This document shows positions 1 through 7,966 of a DNA stretch of 13,994 nt, one piece after another; the stretch's first letter is position 1; each line of letters begins with the position of its first letter. This DNA is from Euryarchaeota archaeon UBA111. Lineage in GTDB: Archaea > Thermoplasmatota > Poseidoniia > Poseidoniales > Poseidoniaceae. The stretch is from assembly GCA_002506025.1 (NCBI GenBank), contig DAWS01000043.1, positions 1 to 13,994 of the forward strand, read 5' to 3'. The position numbers and the translations under genes were made by a program. The notes under the pieces were generated by a model, which worked only from the letters and a program-made list of their open reading frames with translations, searched no databases and was not told where the DNA came from.

Positions 1-2096
1 CCCGTTAATTCGACAGAAATAAATGTTTTATTACCGCTATTCATGGTGTCCAAGAATACTTCATAACCGCTAAACAAAAACCGTGGGGTAACTGAATTAA
101 TCTGCCATGCTTTACCCTCAGGAGAGTCAAAACGTAAGGCAGCGATTTCCCAATTTCCGTCTATTATGTAAACTCCGACAATTATTGGCCAAGCCTCAGA
201 TTCTTTGCTAATACGCGGGTCTAATTTCCAACAAGCAATTGCTACATTTTCAGTACGGTATAGTAGATCTGGTTCACCCCAAGCATTGCATGCCTCCTCC
301 CAGTCAAGCGTGGCAACAGCATCCAGTGATTTTGCTAAGTCACGGCGATTCTTTCGAGGACTTATGCCAGAATCCAGTCGGTTTCTAAGCCAGTCTAATC
401 TTTGCTGCTTAGTCAACATATGCTGAGCATAAGATTTCTTTCTAATCTGAGAAATCCCCAAATATACAGCTGGGGCTAATAGGAGAATACCCATGAACCA
501 TCGAGCAATATTGCCCCATTTCTTGGCATTTTCATCTGGCGGGAACCAAGGTTCCTCTCCCTCATCAACTAATTCATAGGTTGATATTATAGAATATTTA
601 GTTGGTTCTGCAAAATCCCCCCATGAGGTATCGGCCGAGTTGTTGATGATTGATACCCGGAAGAAGTGGGTCCCGCGAGAAACTTCCATCGCAACACTCA
701 ACTTTCCTAGCGACATGGTTTTGACCTTAGATTGCGATTCAGACCAATCTTCCTGATTCTTTTCGATAAGTTCAATTTCAAATTGATTGATGTCACCAGT
801 TAACTCTAGCATAATAAAGTGAACAGAGTCCTCCCAGGCATCAATTTCAATTCTATAAACATCTGATGTGTCACGGATTGAGTGAGTAAATTCTCCAGTC
901 GTTGTAGTATCGAAGACATTTATTTGAGGCCAAGAGGAGTTATTCGTTGTACTGAGAATCGGTGGTAATGATGGAGCTTCTATGCCGCTATTAGCATCGC
1001 CAAAACTGATTGATGATGCTTGCAAACAAAAAACCGGTGCATCAATAGTTAATCGAATTGCGTTGCTGGAGGGCAATGGGAAAATGTGGCGCTCTACGCC
1101 CGAGCTGAATAAACCGCTACCAGTAGATAACCAAGAGGACTCAACCAATGACTCATAGGAATAATTGACATCATAATACTCTGCTGTAAAAATTAGGGCA
1201 GTTGTGTCATTATTGGTAATTATTAGGGTTGCCGATTGATGGCCGCAGAGATGTTGTGAACTCGCTAAATCAACAGTTCTGAATCCATCAGTTTCATGTG
1301 CAATGACGCCGATGGCCCATACCGTATTGGGAGTCGCGGAAGAAATTTTTAGAATTAATCTACCTTCTTGATTGAAATTTGTGAATTTAACATTTGGTTG
1401 TTTGTCAAAATTACCTACTGTCAAGCTGGAATGAAATTCACCAAGAGTAATTTCGGTAGAGGAATTTTGAAAGTAGGCTTCAACAACAACATCTGCAGAT
1501 GAATGTTCAAGGCTAAACTCAATAGTCTCGCCAGAAGAGACAGCAAAACCGACATAGTTTGGTGATTCGTTAGCCGTGACTCCTAGAGTAATTCTCCCTT
1601 CATCATTATCGATAGCACTTCGCTCGGTAGTTAGTAATGGTGAGTTAGGATCAATACAGTCATATTTGACATCACATTTGTATGGAGTTTGAAGGTCAAA
1701 TGCGGAACTTGGAGACGGTCGTGTGGCGGCGTATGTATCGCTTACACCGATCAGGTTTGCAGGGGTAAAATTTTCCAGATTGGGGTTTTCTATCACCAAT
1801 TCAAGGGTGCCGTTTTGGGTTATCATGCCAGCTAAATTCTGTTGGTCGTTGGCTAATTCTACACCATTTAGCAATAGAGTAGAATTACAGGTTAAACAGT
1901 TGCTCTGGATGCTGTAATAATCACCACTCTGGACAACCCAAGATTTGTTGTATAGTTCTCCTGCGTGGTTAACCTGAATTTTGTCGATTAAATGATTTTC
2001 ATAATCATCTTGTGTATCTATTGCTTTACAGGGTAAATAGGCTGCAGTGAGTAGTAAAAAGAGGCTCATCGCCGCTAGTCGTAACCCACCCTGCAT
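1..2096 (-). CDS. Secreted, single-span membrane protein with PPC-like beta domains (partial, runs off left edge)
   Basis: About 698 codons are open without a stop from ATG 2096 to the left edge, so the C-terminus lies outside the window. Residues 1-25 look like a signal peptide: a basic start, then a hydrophobic run ending near AYLPCKA. ATG 2069 (residue 10) would also leave a signal peptide. Residues 26-525 should be outside the cell. Stretches near 160-265 and 398-508 resemble the PPC (pre-peptidase C-terminal) beta-sandwich pattern, with alternating hydrophobic strands. Cysteine pairs 67/70 and 141/147 could form disulfides, and NxS/T sequons are frequent. A membrane span lies at about 530-551, followed by basic IRKK, giving a cytoplasmic tail of at least 145 residues. 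That tail begins with a charged helical stretch and continues with a tryptophan-rich part I do not recognise. The gene diverges from arcS. Function is unknown; a surface adhesin or sensor is only a guess. The reading frame and topology are well supported. Confidence 0.85.
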   Translation of the reverse strand, partial: MQGGLRLAAMSLFLLLTAAYLPCKAIDTQDDYENHLIDKIQVNHAGELYNKSWVVQSGDYYSIQSNCLTCNSTLLLNGVELANDQQNLAGMITQNGTLELVIENPNLENFTPANLIGVSDTYAATRPSPSSAFDLQTPYKCDVKYDCIDPNSPLLTTERSAIDNDEGRITLGVTANESPNYVGFAVSSGETIEFSLEHSSADVVVEAYFQNSSTEITLGEFHSSLTVGNFDKQPNVKFTNFNQEGRLILKISSATPNTVWAIGVIAHETDGFRTVDLASSQHLCGHQSATLIITNNDTTALIFTAEYYDVNYSYESLVESSWLSTGSGLFSSGVERHIFPLPSSNAIRLTIDAPVFCLQASSISFGDANSGIEAPSLPPILSTTNNSSWPQINVFDTTTTGEFTHSIRDTSDVYRIEIDAWEDSVHFIMLELTGDINQFEIELIEKNQEDWSESQSKVKTMSLGKLSVAMEVSRGTHFFRVSIINNSADTSWGDFAEPTKYSIISTYELVDEGEEPWFPPDENAKKWGNIARWFMGILLLAPAVYLGISQIRKKSYAQHMLTKQQRLDWLRNRLDSGISPRKNRRDLAKSLDAVATLDWEEACNAWGEPDLLYRTENVAIACWKLDPRISKESEAWPIIVGVYIIDGNWEIAALRFDSPEGKAWQINSVTPRFLFSGYEVFLDTMNSGNKTFISVELT

Positions 2097-2175
2097 GGTG
2101 TTGCGTTGGTATTGTCATGTTTGAAGTTAGGGTTTAGAAGGAATTATTCTTGTACGAATAGTGATAGCATACTCT
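2097..2175. promoter_or_regulatory. Divergent spacer between the surface-protein gene and arcS
   Basis: This spacer must carry promoters for both flanking genes because they diverge. No convincing TATA/BRE box is visible in either direction. The clearest structure is a near-palindrome, GAATTATTC (2141-2149), followed six bases later by another GAAT (2156-2159), giving three alternating GAAT/ATTC half-sites. AAGGAA just before it could serve as a ribosome-binding site only for a start near 2161, and its spacing would be long. Assignment of promoters here follows from gene orientation, not from a recognised motif. Confidence 0.35.
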
Positions 2176-3954
2176 ATGGCGAATGAGTTGGGTCGAACAG
2201 TAACTCACCGCTACATGTATGCTCGAAGTTGGTCGTTGGGTGATAGAAAATCTCCTATTGCATCGACACCATGTTTAATCAGTCTGCATGGAGATCCTAA
2301 ATTGGATAAGACCTTGGCACCGTTTACTGCAATAACTAATGACGAGATACCGCAGACTTTGACAATAAATGCAAATCTGCCCCTTTCACCACCGGATTTT
2401 GACAGTGATTCACCATCTTTTGAAGCCAGAGTGGGGCACGTCTTACCACCATCATTAGATGAGGCTGATGCCGGTGAGCCAGCTGGTTATGGTGGGCTAT
2501 TACCAATTTCCTGGCAGCGATTAAATCATGATCAAAAACTAACTAACCTACCGACAAACCCGAGTATTATCGTCCTAGTGGACGCTGTGCAACTCGCCGG
2601 TCAGCAAAAGAAATTGATTGATGCGTTAGTTGCGATTAAACACCAATTCCCCGGAGCCTTGGTCTGGGCACCTGGCCTAGCTGGGCCAGATAATGTTGCA
2701 GTTTTAACTTGGTTTGGTGTCGATATCTTCGATCTTGCTCGATCCAGGCAATGTGCTGCGGCCGATATCCTACTAACTGGTTCAGGACCGCGTGAAAAGG
2801 TAGTTGGAGATGCATATGAGAATACGGATATGGACTCTCAACTCCTCCATTGGAAACTGGCAATTAATGAAGTGAAGTCGTCCCTAACTAGTGGGACATT
2901 ACGTTCTTTAGTTGAGCAGAAATCTTTGAACAGTCCCAAACTTGTCGAGCATTTAAGGTATCATGATAAGATTACCAGAACAAAGCAGGGAGTCGGTATT
3001 TCACATGTGCCCAAAGATTTCACGCTACAATGTAATTCATCACAGTCACTGGCAAATCCCGTCGTTACTCAGTGGGTTGATTACATTACTACTCAGTATC
3101 AAGCTCCGGATGGTCTAGACAAAGTCCTGCTGTTATTACCGTGCTCCGCAAAAAAACCATACCGTATGTCAAAATCGCACAGGAAATTCCTCGACGCAGT
3201 CGGCAACACAGGTTTTCACGAGGTTATGGTGACCTCACCACTGGGACTTGTTCCCAGAGATTTAGAAGAGACTTGGCCAGCCTCGCATTATGATATCCCA
3301 GTGACTGGAACTTGGAGTGCAGATGAATTGGTCAGGACGGATGGCATGCTCAAATCACTAATAGAGCGCCATAATTACCACACAGTGATTAATCATTCTT
3401 CGATGGATTTTGAACTGGAGGGTGTAGATTATATCGACACGCGGCAAGGCTTACCCGCAACATCAAGTGATGCTTTAGACAATTTACGTCAAGCAGCTGC
3501 AATGCTGTTTAAACAGCATCAACTCAGAAATCGGAAACACCATAGGATTTTGCTCGATAACTTCAGTAGTGTGGCTCGGTACAAGATGAATAATCATAGA
3601 TGGTTATCTGATGCTAAAATAAGAGGTAAACCACCATTTTGGCGAATCGAACAAGATGGAAAACAGATTGCTCTATGGTCCAACGATCGGCGGGGTTTCT
3701 CGTTGTCAAAATCATCCATACATCCGATTGCAGAGAATGCTTCACTTAAGCAGATAACAATCAAACCTGAAATTACTTGGAAGGGTGACATATTTGCTAG
3801 CATAGTCGAGCATTACGACCCTTCGATATTATCTGGTGACGACTTGCTAGTTATGCAAGATGCTAAACCCATCGGACTTGCTAGAGCAACAGCATCGGGT
3901 TGGGAATGGTCATCGACACCAGGAATGGTTGCAAAAGGTCACCAGCGCTTGTAG
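2176..3954 (+). CDS. arcS: Archaeosine synthase ArcS (TgtA2-type, TGT-like plus DUF5591 and PUA domains)
   Basis: ArcS takes part in converting preQ0 at position 15 of archaeal tRNA to archaeosine (G+), acting after the transglycosylase TgtA. Numbering here is from GTG 2161 (597 residues). The diagnostic ArcS motif PC-x3-KPY-x2-S-x2-H is complete at residues 327-340. Next comes the conserved stretch VTSPLGLVPRDLEE, with HYDIPVTG and WSADE after it. Residues 135-210 keep a TGT-like barrel remnant (GVDIFDLARSRQ, then DILLTGSGP). The C-terminal 75 residues look like a PUA RNA-binding domain, ending GMVAKGHQRL. I prefer ATG 2176 (MANELGRTV) because GTGAT lies upstream as a weak Shine-Dalgarno; GTG 2161 would add five residues. 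The 592-residue length suits ArcS. TgtA itself and the radical-SAM partner RaSEA found in some archaea are not in the window. A true TgtA is unlikely because the KPY motif marks ArcS. Confidence 0.93.
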   Translation: MANELGRTVTHRYMYARSWSLGDRKSPIASTPCLISLHGDPKLDKTLAPFTAITNDEIPQTLTINANLPLSPPDFDSDSPSFEARVGHVLPPSLDEADAGEPAGYGGLLPISWQRLNHDQKLTNLPTNPSIIVLVDAVQLAGQQKKLIDALVAIKHQFPGALVWAPGLAGPDNVAVLTWFGVDIFDLARSRQCAAADILLTGSGPREKVVGDAYENTDMDSQLLHWKLAINEVKSSLTSGTLRSLVEQKSLNSPKLVEHLRYHDKITRTKQGVGISHVPKDFTLQCNSSQSLANPVVTQWVDYITTQYQAPDGLDKVLLLLPCSAKKPYRMSKSHRKFLDAVGNTGFHEVMVTSPLGLVPRDLEETWPASHYDIPVTGTWSADELVRTDGMLKSLIERHNYHTVINHSSMDFELEGVDYIDTRQGLPATSSDALDNLRQAAAMLFKQHQLRNRKHHRILLDNFSSVARYKMNNHRWLSDAKIRGKPPFWRIEQDGKQIALWSNDRRGFSLSKSSIHPIAENASLKQITIKPEITWKGDIFASIVEHYDPSILSGDDLLVMQDAKPIGLARATASGWEWSSTPGMVAKGHQRL

Positions 3955-3988
3955 CAGCCATAATTTTGCATTTACAGATGCGGAGTGG

Positions 3989-3996
3989 TTAATAAT
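3989..3996 (+). promoter_or_regulatory. Candidate TATA box for the rpsO operon
   Basis: TTAATAAT lies in the 77-base gap after arcS. An archaeal start site about 26 bases downstream of its centre would fall near 4019, leaving a leader of about 13 bases before ATG 4032. That leader contains GAGTGG, a plausible Shine-Dalgarno. The match is weak and read-through from arcS is equally possible. Confidence 0.3.
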
Positions 3997-4031
3997 GAGA
4001 GGCAAGTCGCAGGGATGCTTGAGTGGTTGTT

Positions 4032-4490
4032 ATGGCACGAATGTATAAGTCGAGAAGAGGCAAAAGTGGCTCGTCCAAGCCATTTGTAACCGAGGCTCCT
4101 GAGTGGTCAAACACAGATGTAGAGGAAGTAACAAAACTTGTTGTCGAACTCGGCAAGTCTGGCCACACAACTGCAGAGATTGGCACCATCCTGCGCGACC
4201 AACATGCAGTTCCCAATGTAAAGTTAGTTACCGGAAAGAGAATTGGTGCAATTCTTGCAGAACATGAAATCGGTGGCTCATACCCTGAAGACATGATGAA
4301 TTTGATGCGACAAGCAGTGCGAATTATTGAGCATCTAGGAAGCGGTAATCACAAAGATATTCACAACAAGCGGTCGCTAGAGATTACTGAGGCCAAACTC
4401 AGAAAACTTGCAAGTTATTACATCTCAGAAGGTAAGTTGCCGTCAGATTGGCGCTACAAGAGAGATGAGCTCAGATTAATGGTCGAGTGA
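4032..4490 (+). CDS. rpsO: 30S ribosomal protein S15 (archaeal uS15)
   Basis: This is a small-subunit ribosomal protein that binds the central domain of 16S rRNA. The 152-residue product opens with the archaeal/eukaryotic extension (ARMYKSRRGKSGSSKP). It continues with a helical part and ends in the S15 core, roughly residues 85-145, including HNKRSLEITEAKLRKLASYY and PSDWRYKRDE. The length matches archaeal S15 (about 150) rather than the roughly 89 residues of bacterial forms. I choose ATG 4032 because MARM is the usual archaeal start and GAGTGG sits five bases upstream; GTG 4023 would add three residues. It lies downstream of arcS after 77 bases and is followed closely by a RecJ/Cdc45-like gene. 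The rpsO-recJ pairing recurs in euryarchaea, so co-transcription with the replication gene is likely. Confidence 0.96.
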   Translation: MARMYKSRRGKSGSSKPFVTEAPEWSNTDVEEVTKLVVELGKSGHTTAEIGTILRDQHAVPNVKLVTGKRIGAILAEHEIGGSYPEDMMNLMRQAVRIIEHLGSGNHKDIHNKRSLEITEAKLRKLASYYISEGKLPSDWRYKRDELRLMVE

Positions 4491-4538
4491 TTGATATACC
4501 ACATAATCAGTAATCATCACACGGGTTGTTTGGCTTTC

Positions 4539-5438
4539 ATGCAAAATATTGTAGAGACGGAATTGTTTCACAACGTCAAAACCCGAATCTACGCCATGGT
4601 TGAAAAAATCACTAATGTCGATAGCGTTGCTATATTTGCAACCGCAGATCTGGAAGGTATCGTTTCGTTAGCGTTTCTCGAATCGGCCATGATGGACGCA
4701 AAAATCCCCTATAGCCGTAAAATACTACCATCTACTCATAATCAGCCCAAGGGCGAGGATTATGACTTCTCTTCAAATGCGTCCCTAATTATCAGTATTG
4801 AGCAGTATGAAGATACCTGGGCAATGGATGAAATCGATGATAAGGGGCGGTGTAGGATTCTACCATTGGCAGTATCTGTCAGTCACCCAAATTCCTCAAA
4901 GCAACATAATGGAGCGCTGGATGTTGTTATACAGTCGGCAGCGATTGCGGCTTTACTCTCTGCTAACGGTAACAGAGTGAGGCGCTTGCGCCCATTGGCA
5001 GGATTTGGGCAGTGGTTACGTGAATCTCTCGACAATTCCTATGACCCGGTTTATACAAAAATCCGCGATAGTTTACAAAACGAGGGCACCATTCGTATAG
5101 TCCCAATTCCAGAAATTAGCAATCCTAATACAGATATGATTCCAGATTTCCCGAGTAGCATATTGCGACGCCTGTCAAAAAAGTGGCCAAAGATGGATTA
5201 TGAACAACGCCGACAGGCAATGAGTGAGTTAGCACTTCCTGTGCTGCTGAACCCAAAAATATCAACTCCTAGGCTAGAAGAATTACTATGGTTTAGAATC
5301 GTTGTTGGTGAAGGTATGCAGGACTTACATAGCCAGATTCATTCAGCAATAATCAACTGGCCAGTGGAGGAAGCAAAGAAGAAATCGCATGCATCCGAGA
5401 TACTCAAGAATCTAATTTCCACCGGTGGATTTGACTGA
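4539..5438 (+). CDS. Degenerate DHH-family protein, probable RecJ/GAN/Cdc45-like replication factor
   Basis: I infer this to be a Cdc45/GAN-type protein of the archaeal replisome (CMG helicase with MCM and GINS), from position after rpsO and faint DHH-family similarity. Numbered from ATG 4539, residues 29-60 have the shape of DHH motif I (hydrophobic strand, acidic loop, then helix). However, the usual HxDxDG reads T-A-D-L-E-G at 35-40: one Asp and an Asp-to-Glu remain and the His is lost. Where motif III (DHH) should fall, the sequence has S-V-S-H-P at about 113-117. A C-terminal DHHA1 GGGH motif is not visible. At 299 residues it is clearly shorter than nuclease-active GAN (about 460). Nuclease activity is therefore doubtful and a structural role more likely, as for the Sulfolobus RecJ DNA-binding-homology protein that binds GINS. 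The alternative start TTG 4491 immediately follows the rpsO stop and would add 16 residues. Family assignment is moderately sure. Confidence 0.6.
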   Translation: MQNIVETELFHNVKTRIYAMVEKITNVDSVAIFATADLEGIVSLAFLESAMMDAKIPYSRKILPSTHNQPKGEDYDFSSNASLIISIEQYEDTWAMDEIDDKGRCRILPLAVSVSHPNSSKQHNGALDVVIQSAAIAALLSANGNRVRRLRPLAGFGQWLRESLDNSYDPVYTKIRDSLQNEGTIRIVPIPEISNPNTDMIPDFPSSILRRLSKKWPKMDYEQRRQAMSELALPVLLNPKISTPRLEELLWFRIVVGEGMQDLHSQIHSAIINWPVEEAKKKSHASEILKNLISTGGFD

Positions 5439-5481
5439 ACCTATACGATGAATTCAAACCATAGTGCTGTTTCGGGGGTAT

Positions 5482-5832
5482 ATGGCCATAGAGCGGTTAC
5501 TTACTGGTAGCATCAAAGACCAAATAAAAGATTTAATGTCCACAGAAGATTTGGTCATTGAGGCATTCAGAGACCTTGTAAAGGATGAGTTAAAGTCACA
5601 CATTCGAAACAAAGTAGAAGCAGATCCTGAATTAAAAGCCGAGATTAAAGAAGCAGTTTCATATTATTTCCAATCCAAAGCTAGGTCGATATACGCTGAA
5701 CTGAAGGCGACTAGAGCTGCTACAAGATTGGGTTTGCGTTTGTTGCCTGATGATTTGCAAGGCGAGGTGGGTGAGGCCCTTGTTTCATTATTTGAAAAGG
5801 AATTAGGCACCCTGCTAGAAAAAGCACTTTGA
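5482..5832 (+). CDS. Small helical protein of unknown function
   Basis: I do not recognise this 116-residue protein. It is predicted almost entirely alpha-helical and strongly charged, rich in Lys and Glu, with no cysteine, signal peptide or membrane span. Residues 5-60 form an amphipathic helical stretch (KDELKSHIRNKVEADPELK), and residues 90-116 form a second, ending FEKELGTLLEKAL. ATG 5482 is preferred because GGGGGT lies just upstream. A GTG at 5464 would add six residues (MLFRGY) unlike the rest. It follows the Cdc45-like gene by 43 bases on the same strand and probably shares its transcript. In many euryarchaea this slot near rpsO-recJ holds pcc1 or rps3ae; the sequence resembles neither. 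A role as a binding partner in replication or translation is conceivable from context only. Confidence 0.7.
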   Translation: MAIERLLTGSIKDQIKDLMSTEDLVIEAFRDLVKDELKSHIRNKVEADPELKAEIKEAVSYYFQSKARSIYAELKATRAATRLGLRLLPDDLQGEVGEALVSLFEKELGTLLEKAL

Positions 5833-5882
5833 AGTTCCCATCTTCTATCAAAACTAGTTGTTACGGCTAACACTAGACAGAG

Positions 5883-5890
5883 TAAATTAT
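5883..5890 (+). promoter_or_regulatory. Candidate TATA box for a near-leaderless transcript
   Basis: TAAATTAT lies in the 82-base gap before the GTG at 5915. Its centre is about 27 bases upstream of 5913, so transcription would begin at or two bases before the start codon. No Shine-Dalgarno is visible there, which fits leaderless translation, a common mode in archaea. The evidence is a short AT-rich match plus spacing. Confidence 0.35.
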
Positions 5891-5914
5891 GAGCCATGAG
5901 TTAGTCGTAGGCAT

Positions 5915-7966
5915 GTGTTGGCCACCAAAGCGGGACGCGCAGTCCACCTCATGCTCATTTTTATGATGCTGTCAATACCATTTTCCAGCAGTGTCATAAG
6001 TTACTCAGAGGCACAATCAGCTGTAGTTTGTTGTGATGATGCACACGATGTTGAATTGTATCTGGTTGGAGGTTCTACTGGAGAACTTACACCATTCTCT
6101 CAGTTACTTACCGATGAAGCAAACAACGCAGTAATTGCCAACTCAATTACCTCACAGGAGACAGTTGGTGTCTGGAGTTTCGGCCGTGTCTGGCCTGGTT
6201 CCATCCCCGATTCTACTTGGAATTTGGTCATCAATTATCGCGTTAGCGATGCGGGGGGAGCGCAAATCAATGCAACTGCGACTGTCAAAATTGGCTCGCA
6301 AGTGTTTTCAGATTCAACCGATTTAGATTCTTCTGTGCTGGCCCAAGGTGAGGGCCAAATCCAATTTGCTATTCCAGTTGAAGCAATGTCTGTTTCGGCA
6401 TCTAGTGAAATTGAATTAGAACTCAGTGCACGTTCAGTAGTTTTCAGTGTACCGGGCGGGGACGCAAAACTAGAGTTTCTGTGGGGTTCCGAAGAATTTT
6501 CCTCAAGTATCTCTGCAGAAATTCCGTTGATGGAACTTTCAATCGATGAACCTCAAGTTGAGGGTGGAGATGTCTATCTTTCAGCAGTCATAGACTCGCC
6601 ATTTGGTTTAGATGCGCTGGCTTACTCAGACTCAATAGAGATGTTTGTTGACGGACTAAAGGTAGATGGAGACCCAATTGAGACTAAACGTGGGGATTCT
6701 ATCGTTGTAACTTGGACATGGACCGATGCAGATAGTGGGACAAATAATGTTCAGGTTTCAGTCAGATTAAATCTACAACCCGACGGTCCGCTTATTCAAG
6801 GATCAACCCAGTTCACCATTCAGGTTACTGACACCGGGGGCGGGACTGGAACGTTCTATCCTGAGGAAGAACCTCTTAGAACCAGTGGTTCAGGCAGTCC
6901 ATTAGCAATAGAACAGTTGATTGACCTGTCAAGTGATGATGGGCAACTTAAGATGGCGAAAACTACAATCCTCGAGATTGACGGTGAGATGGCTTTTTGG
7001 ATGCGCTGGGGTATGGACCACATTGGCGACACTGATTTGTCACAGAACTCGGTACTGTTTAGTTGGGATAAGGGTGGTGTTACCGATGAAAACCGTGAGA
7101 GCAAGAATATCGAGAATGTTGAGAAAGAACAATTTGAACGACAAATGAAAACTCGGTATCGCAACTACATGAGTGCTATCAATGGCATGCAACTGCAAAG
7201 TAACGAACTTATCGGAGATTCAGGGGACTTTGATACAATTTCAGTATCAGTCGATTTGATGGGCGAAACCAGAGTGGTGAATCATCCTCTAAGCATCACC
7301 TTTTCAACTCTACAATCATTGCAAAGTGGACAACAAATCGAATTGTTGCGAAGTTTTACCACAACACAAACAACTCCCATTTGGCAAGATTACAGCATCA
7401 CTGTCGAGGCTAAATCTTCTGTTTTGACTTCATTTGGCAACTCTGAAATGCTAGAATCAGACTACCTTTCTTTTTCGCACTCGCGATTCCCATGGGGTGA
7501 GGTTATTACCATAGAGGCCTCATCAACTAGTTTAGATGAGGATTTCACTATAATCGTACAGCCAAATGATAACTTATTGTTTGCACCAATGCCATTGACG
7601 ATAATCACATTGGTCATCGTCTTGTTTGGTATGTTTAGTTCCTTATCCATGACAAAAAATAAACATCGCAGATTCCTCAATTTGGAGTTCATATTGGTGC
7701 CAATTATAGGATTAATATACCTCTTTTCATATCCGCCGTTATTCGTTTTCGGCGCTTCTGGTGTTGCCTCAATGCTTTGGGTTGTAACCGGTTTGATTAG
7801 TCCACGCAAGCAAAAATCAAACAAACAGGCTCAACCAGAAATTCAGGTCGATGTGCCAACCGTTGCTTGTCCATCTTGTGATACCAACATCCCGGTATTA
7901 AGCGATGAGAGGCCACTTAGGATTGCGTGTGGCGGCTGTGGCAAGACAATCAAGATCGTTGGTTAA
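5915..7966 (+). CDS. Secreted membrane protein with three spans and a cytoplasmic zinc ribbon
   Basis: This is a 683-residue surface protein with no function I can name. Residues 1-34 form a signal peptide: basic ATKAGR, a Met/Leu-rich core, then a cleavage region near YSEAQSA. A CC pair follows at once (VVCCDDAHDVELYLVG). Residues 40-550 are extracellular, rich in Ser, Thr and Asp, with the beta-strand alternation of Ig-like sandwiches; 205-310 is the clearest such domain (EPQVEGGDVYLSAVI through FTIQVTD). Membrane spans lie near 559-579, 590-606 and 609-628, with basic KNKHRR between the first two. By the positive-inside rule the C-terminus is cytoplasmic. There, C652-x2-C655-x16-C672-x2-C675 forms a zinc ribbon (CPSC, then CGGC). 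GTG 5915 is the only start giving a full signal peptide. The gene abuts the convergent CBS gene with no spacer. A surface sensor or assembly factor is inference only. Confidence 0.85.
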   Translation: MLATKAGRAVHLMLIFMMLSIPFSSSVISYSEAQSAVVCCDDAHDVELYLVGGSTGELTPFSQLLTDEANNAVIANSITSQETVGVWSFGRVWPGSIPDSTWNLVINYRVSDAGGAQINATATVKIGSQVFSDSTDLDSSVLAQGEGQIQFAIPVEAMSVSASSEIELELSARSVVFSVPGGDAKLEFLWGSEEFSSSISAEIPLMELSIDEPQVEGGDVYLSAVIDSPFGLDALAYSDSIEMFVDGLKVDGDPIETKRGDSIVVTWTWTDADSGTNNVQVSVRLNLQPDGPLIQGSTQFTIQVTDTGGGTGTFYPEEEPLRTSGSGSPLAIEQLIDLSSDDGQLKMAKTTILEIDGEMAFWMRWGMDHIGDTDLSQNSVLFSWDKGGVTDENRESKNIENVEKEQFERQMKTRYRNYMSAINGMQLQSNELIGDSGDFDTISVSVDLMGETRVVNHPLSITFSTLQSLQSGQQIELLRSFTTTQTTPIWQDYSITVEAKSSVLTSFGNSEMLESDYLSFSHSRFPWGEVITIEASSTSLDEDFTIIVQPNDNLLFAPMPLTIITLVIVLFGMFSSLSMTKNKHRRFLNLEFILVPIIGLIYLFSYPPLFVFGASGVASMLWVVTGLISPRKQKSNKQAQPEIQVDVPTVACPSCDTNIPVLSDERPLRIACGGCGKTIKIVG

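Noticed and set aside
205..426. Short plus-strand open frame near the left edge
   Set aside because: The opposite strand carries a continuous 698-codon frame with signal peptide and membrane span, which explains the region.
3989..4294. Minus-strand open frame of 101 codons
   Set aside because: It lies antisense to the well-supported S15 gene and has no recognisable domain; it is a shadow frame.
5482..5832. KEOPS subunit Pcc1 or ribosomal protein S3Ae at this operon position
   Set aside because: Gene order suggested it, but the sequence lacks the beta-strand pattern of either and is entirely helical.
7462..7824. Minus-strand open frame of 120 codons
   Set aside because: It is antisense to the membrane-span region of the zinc-ribbon surface protein, which explains its length.
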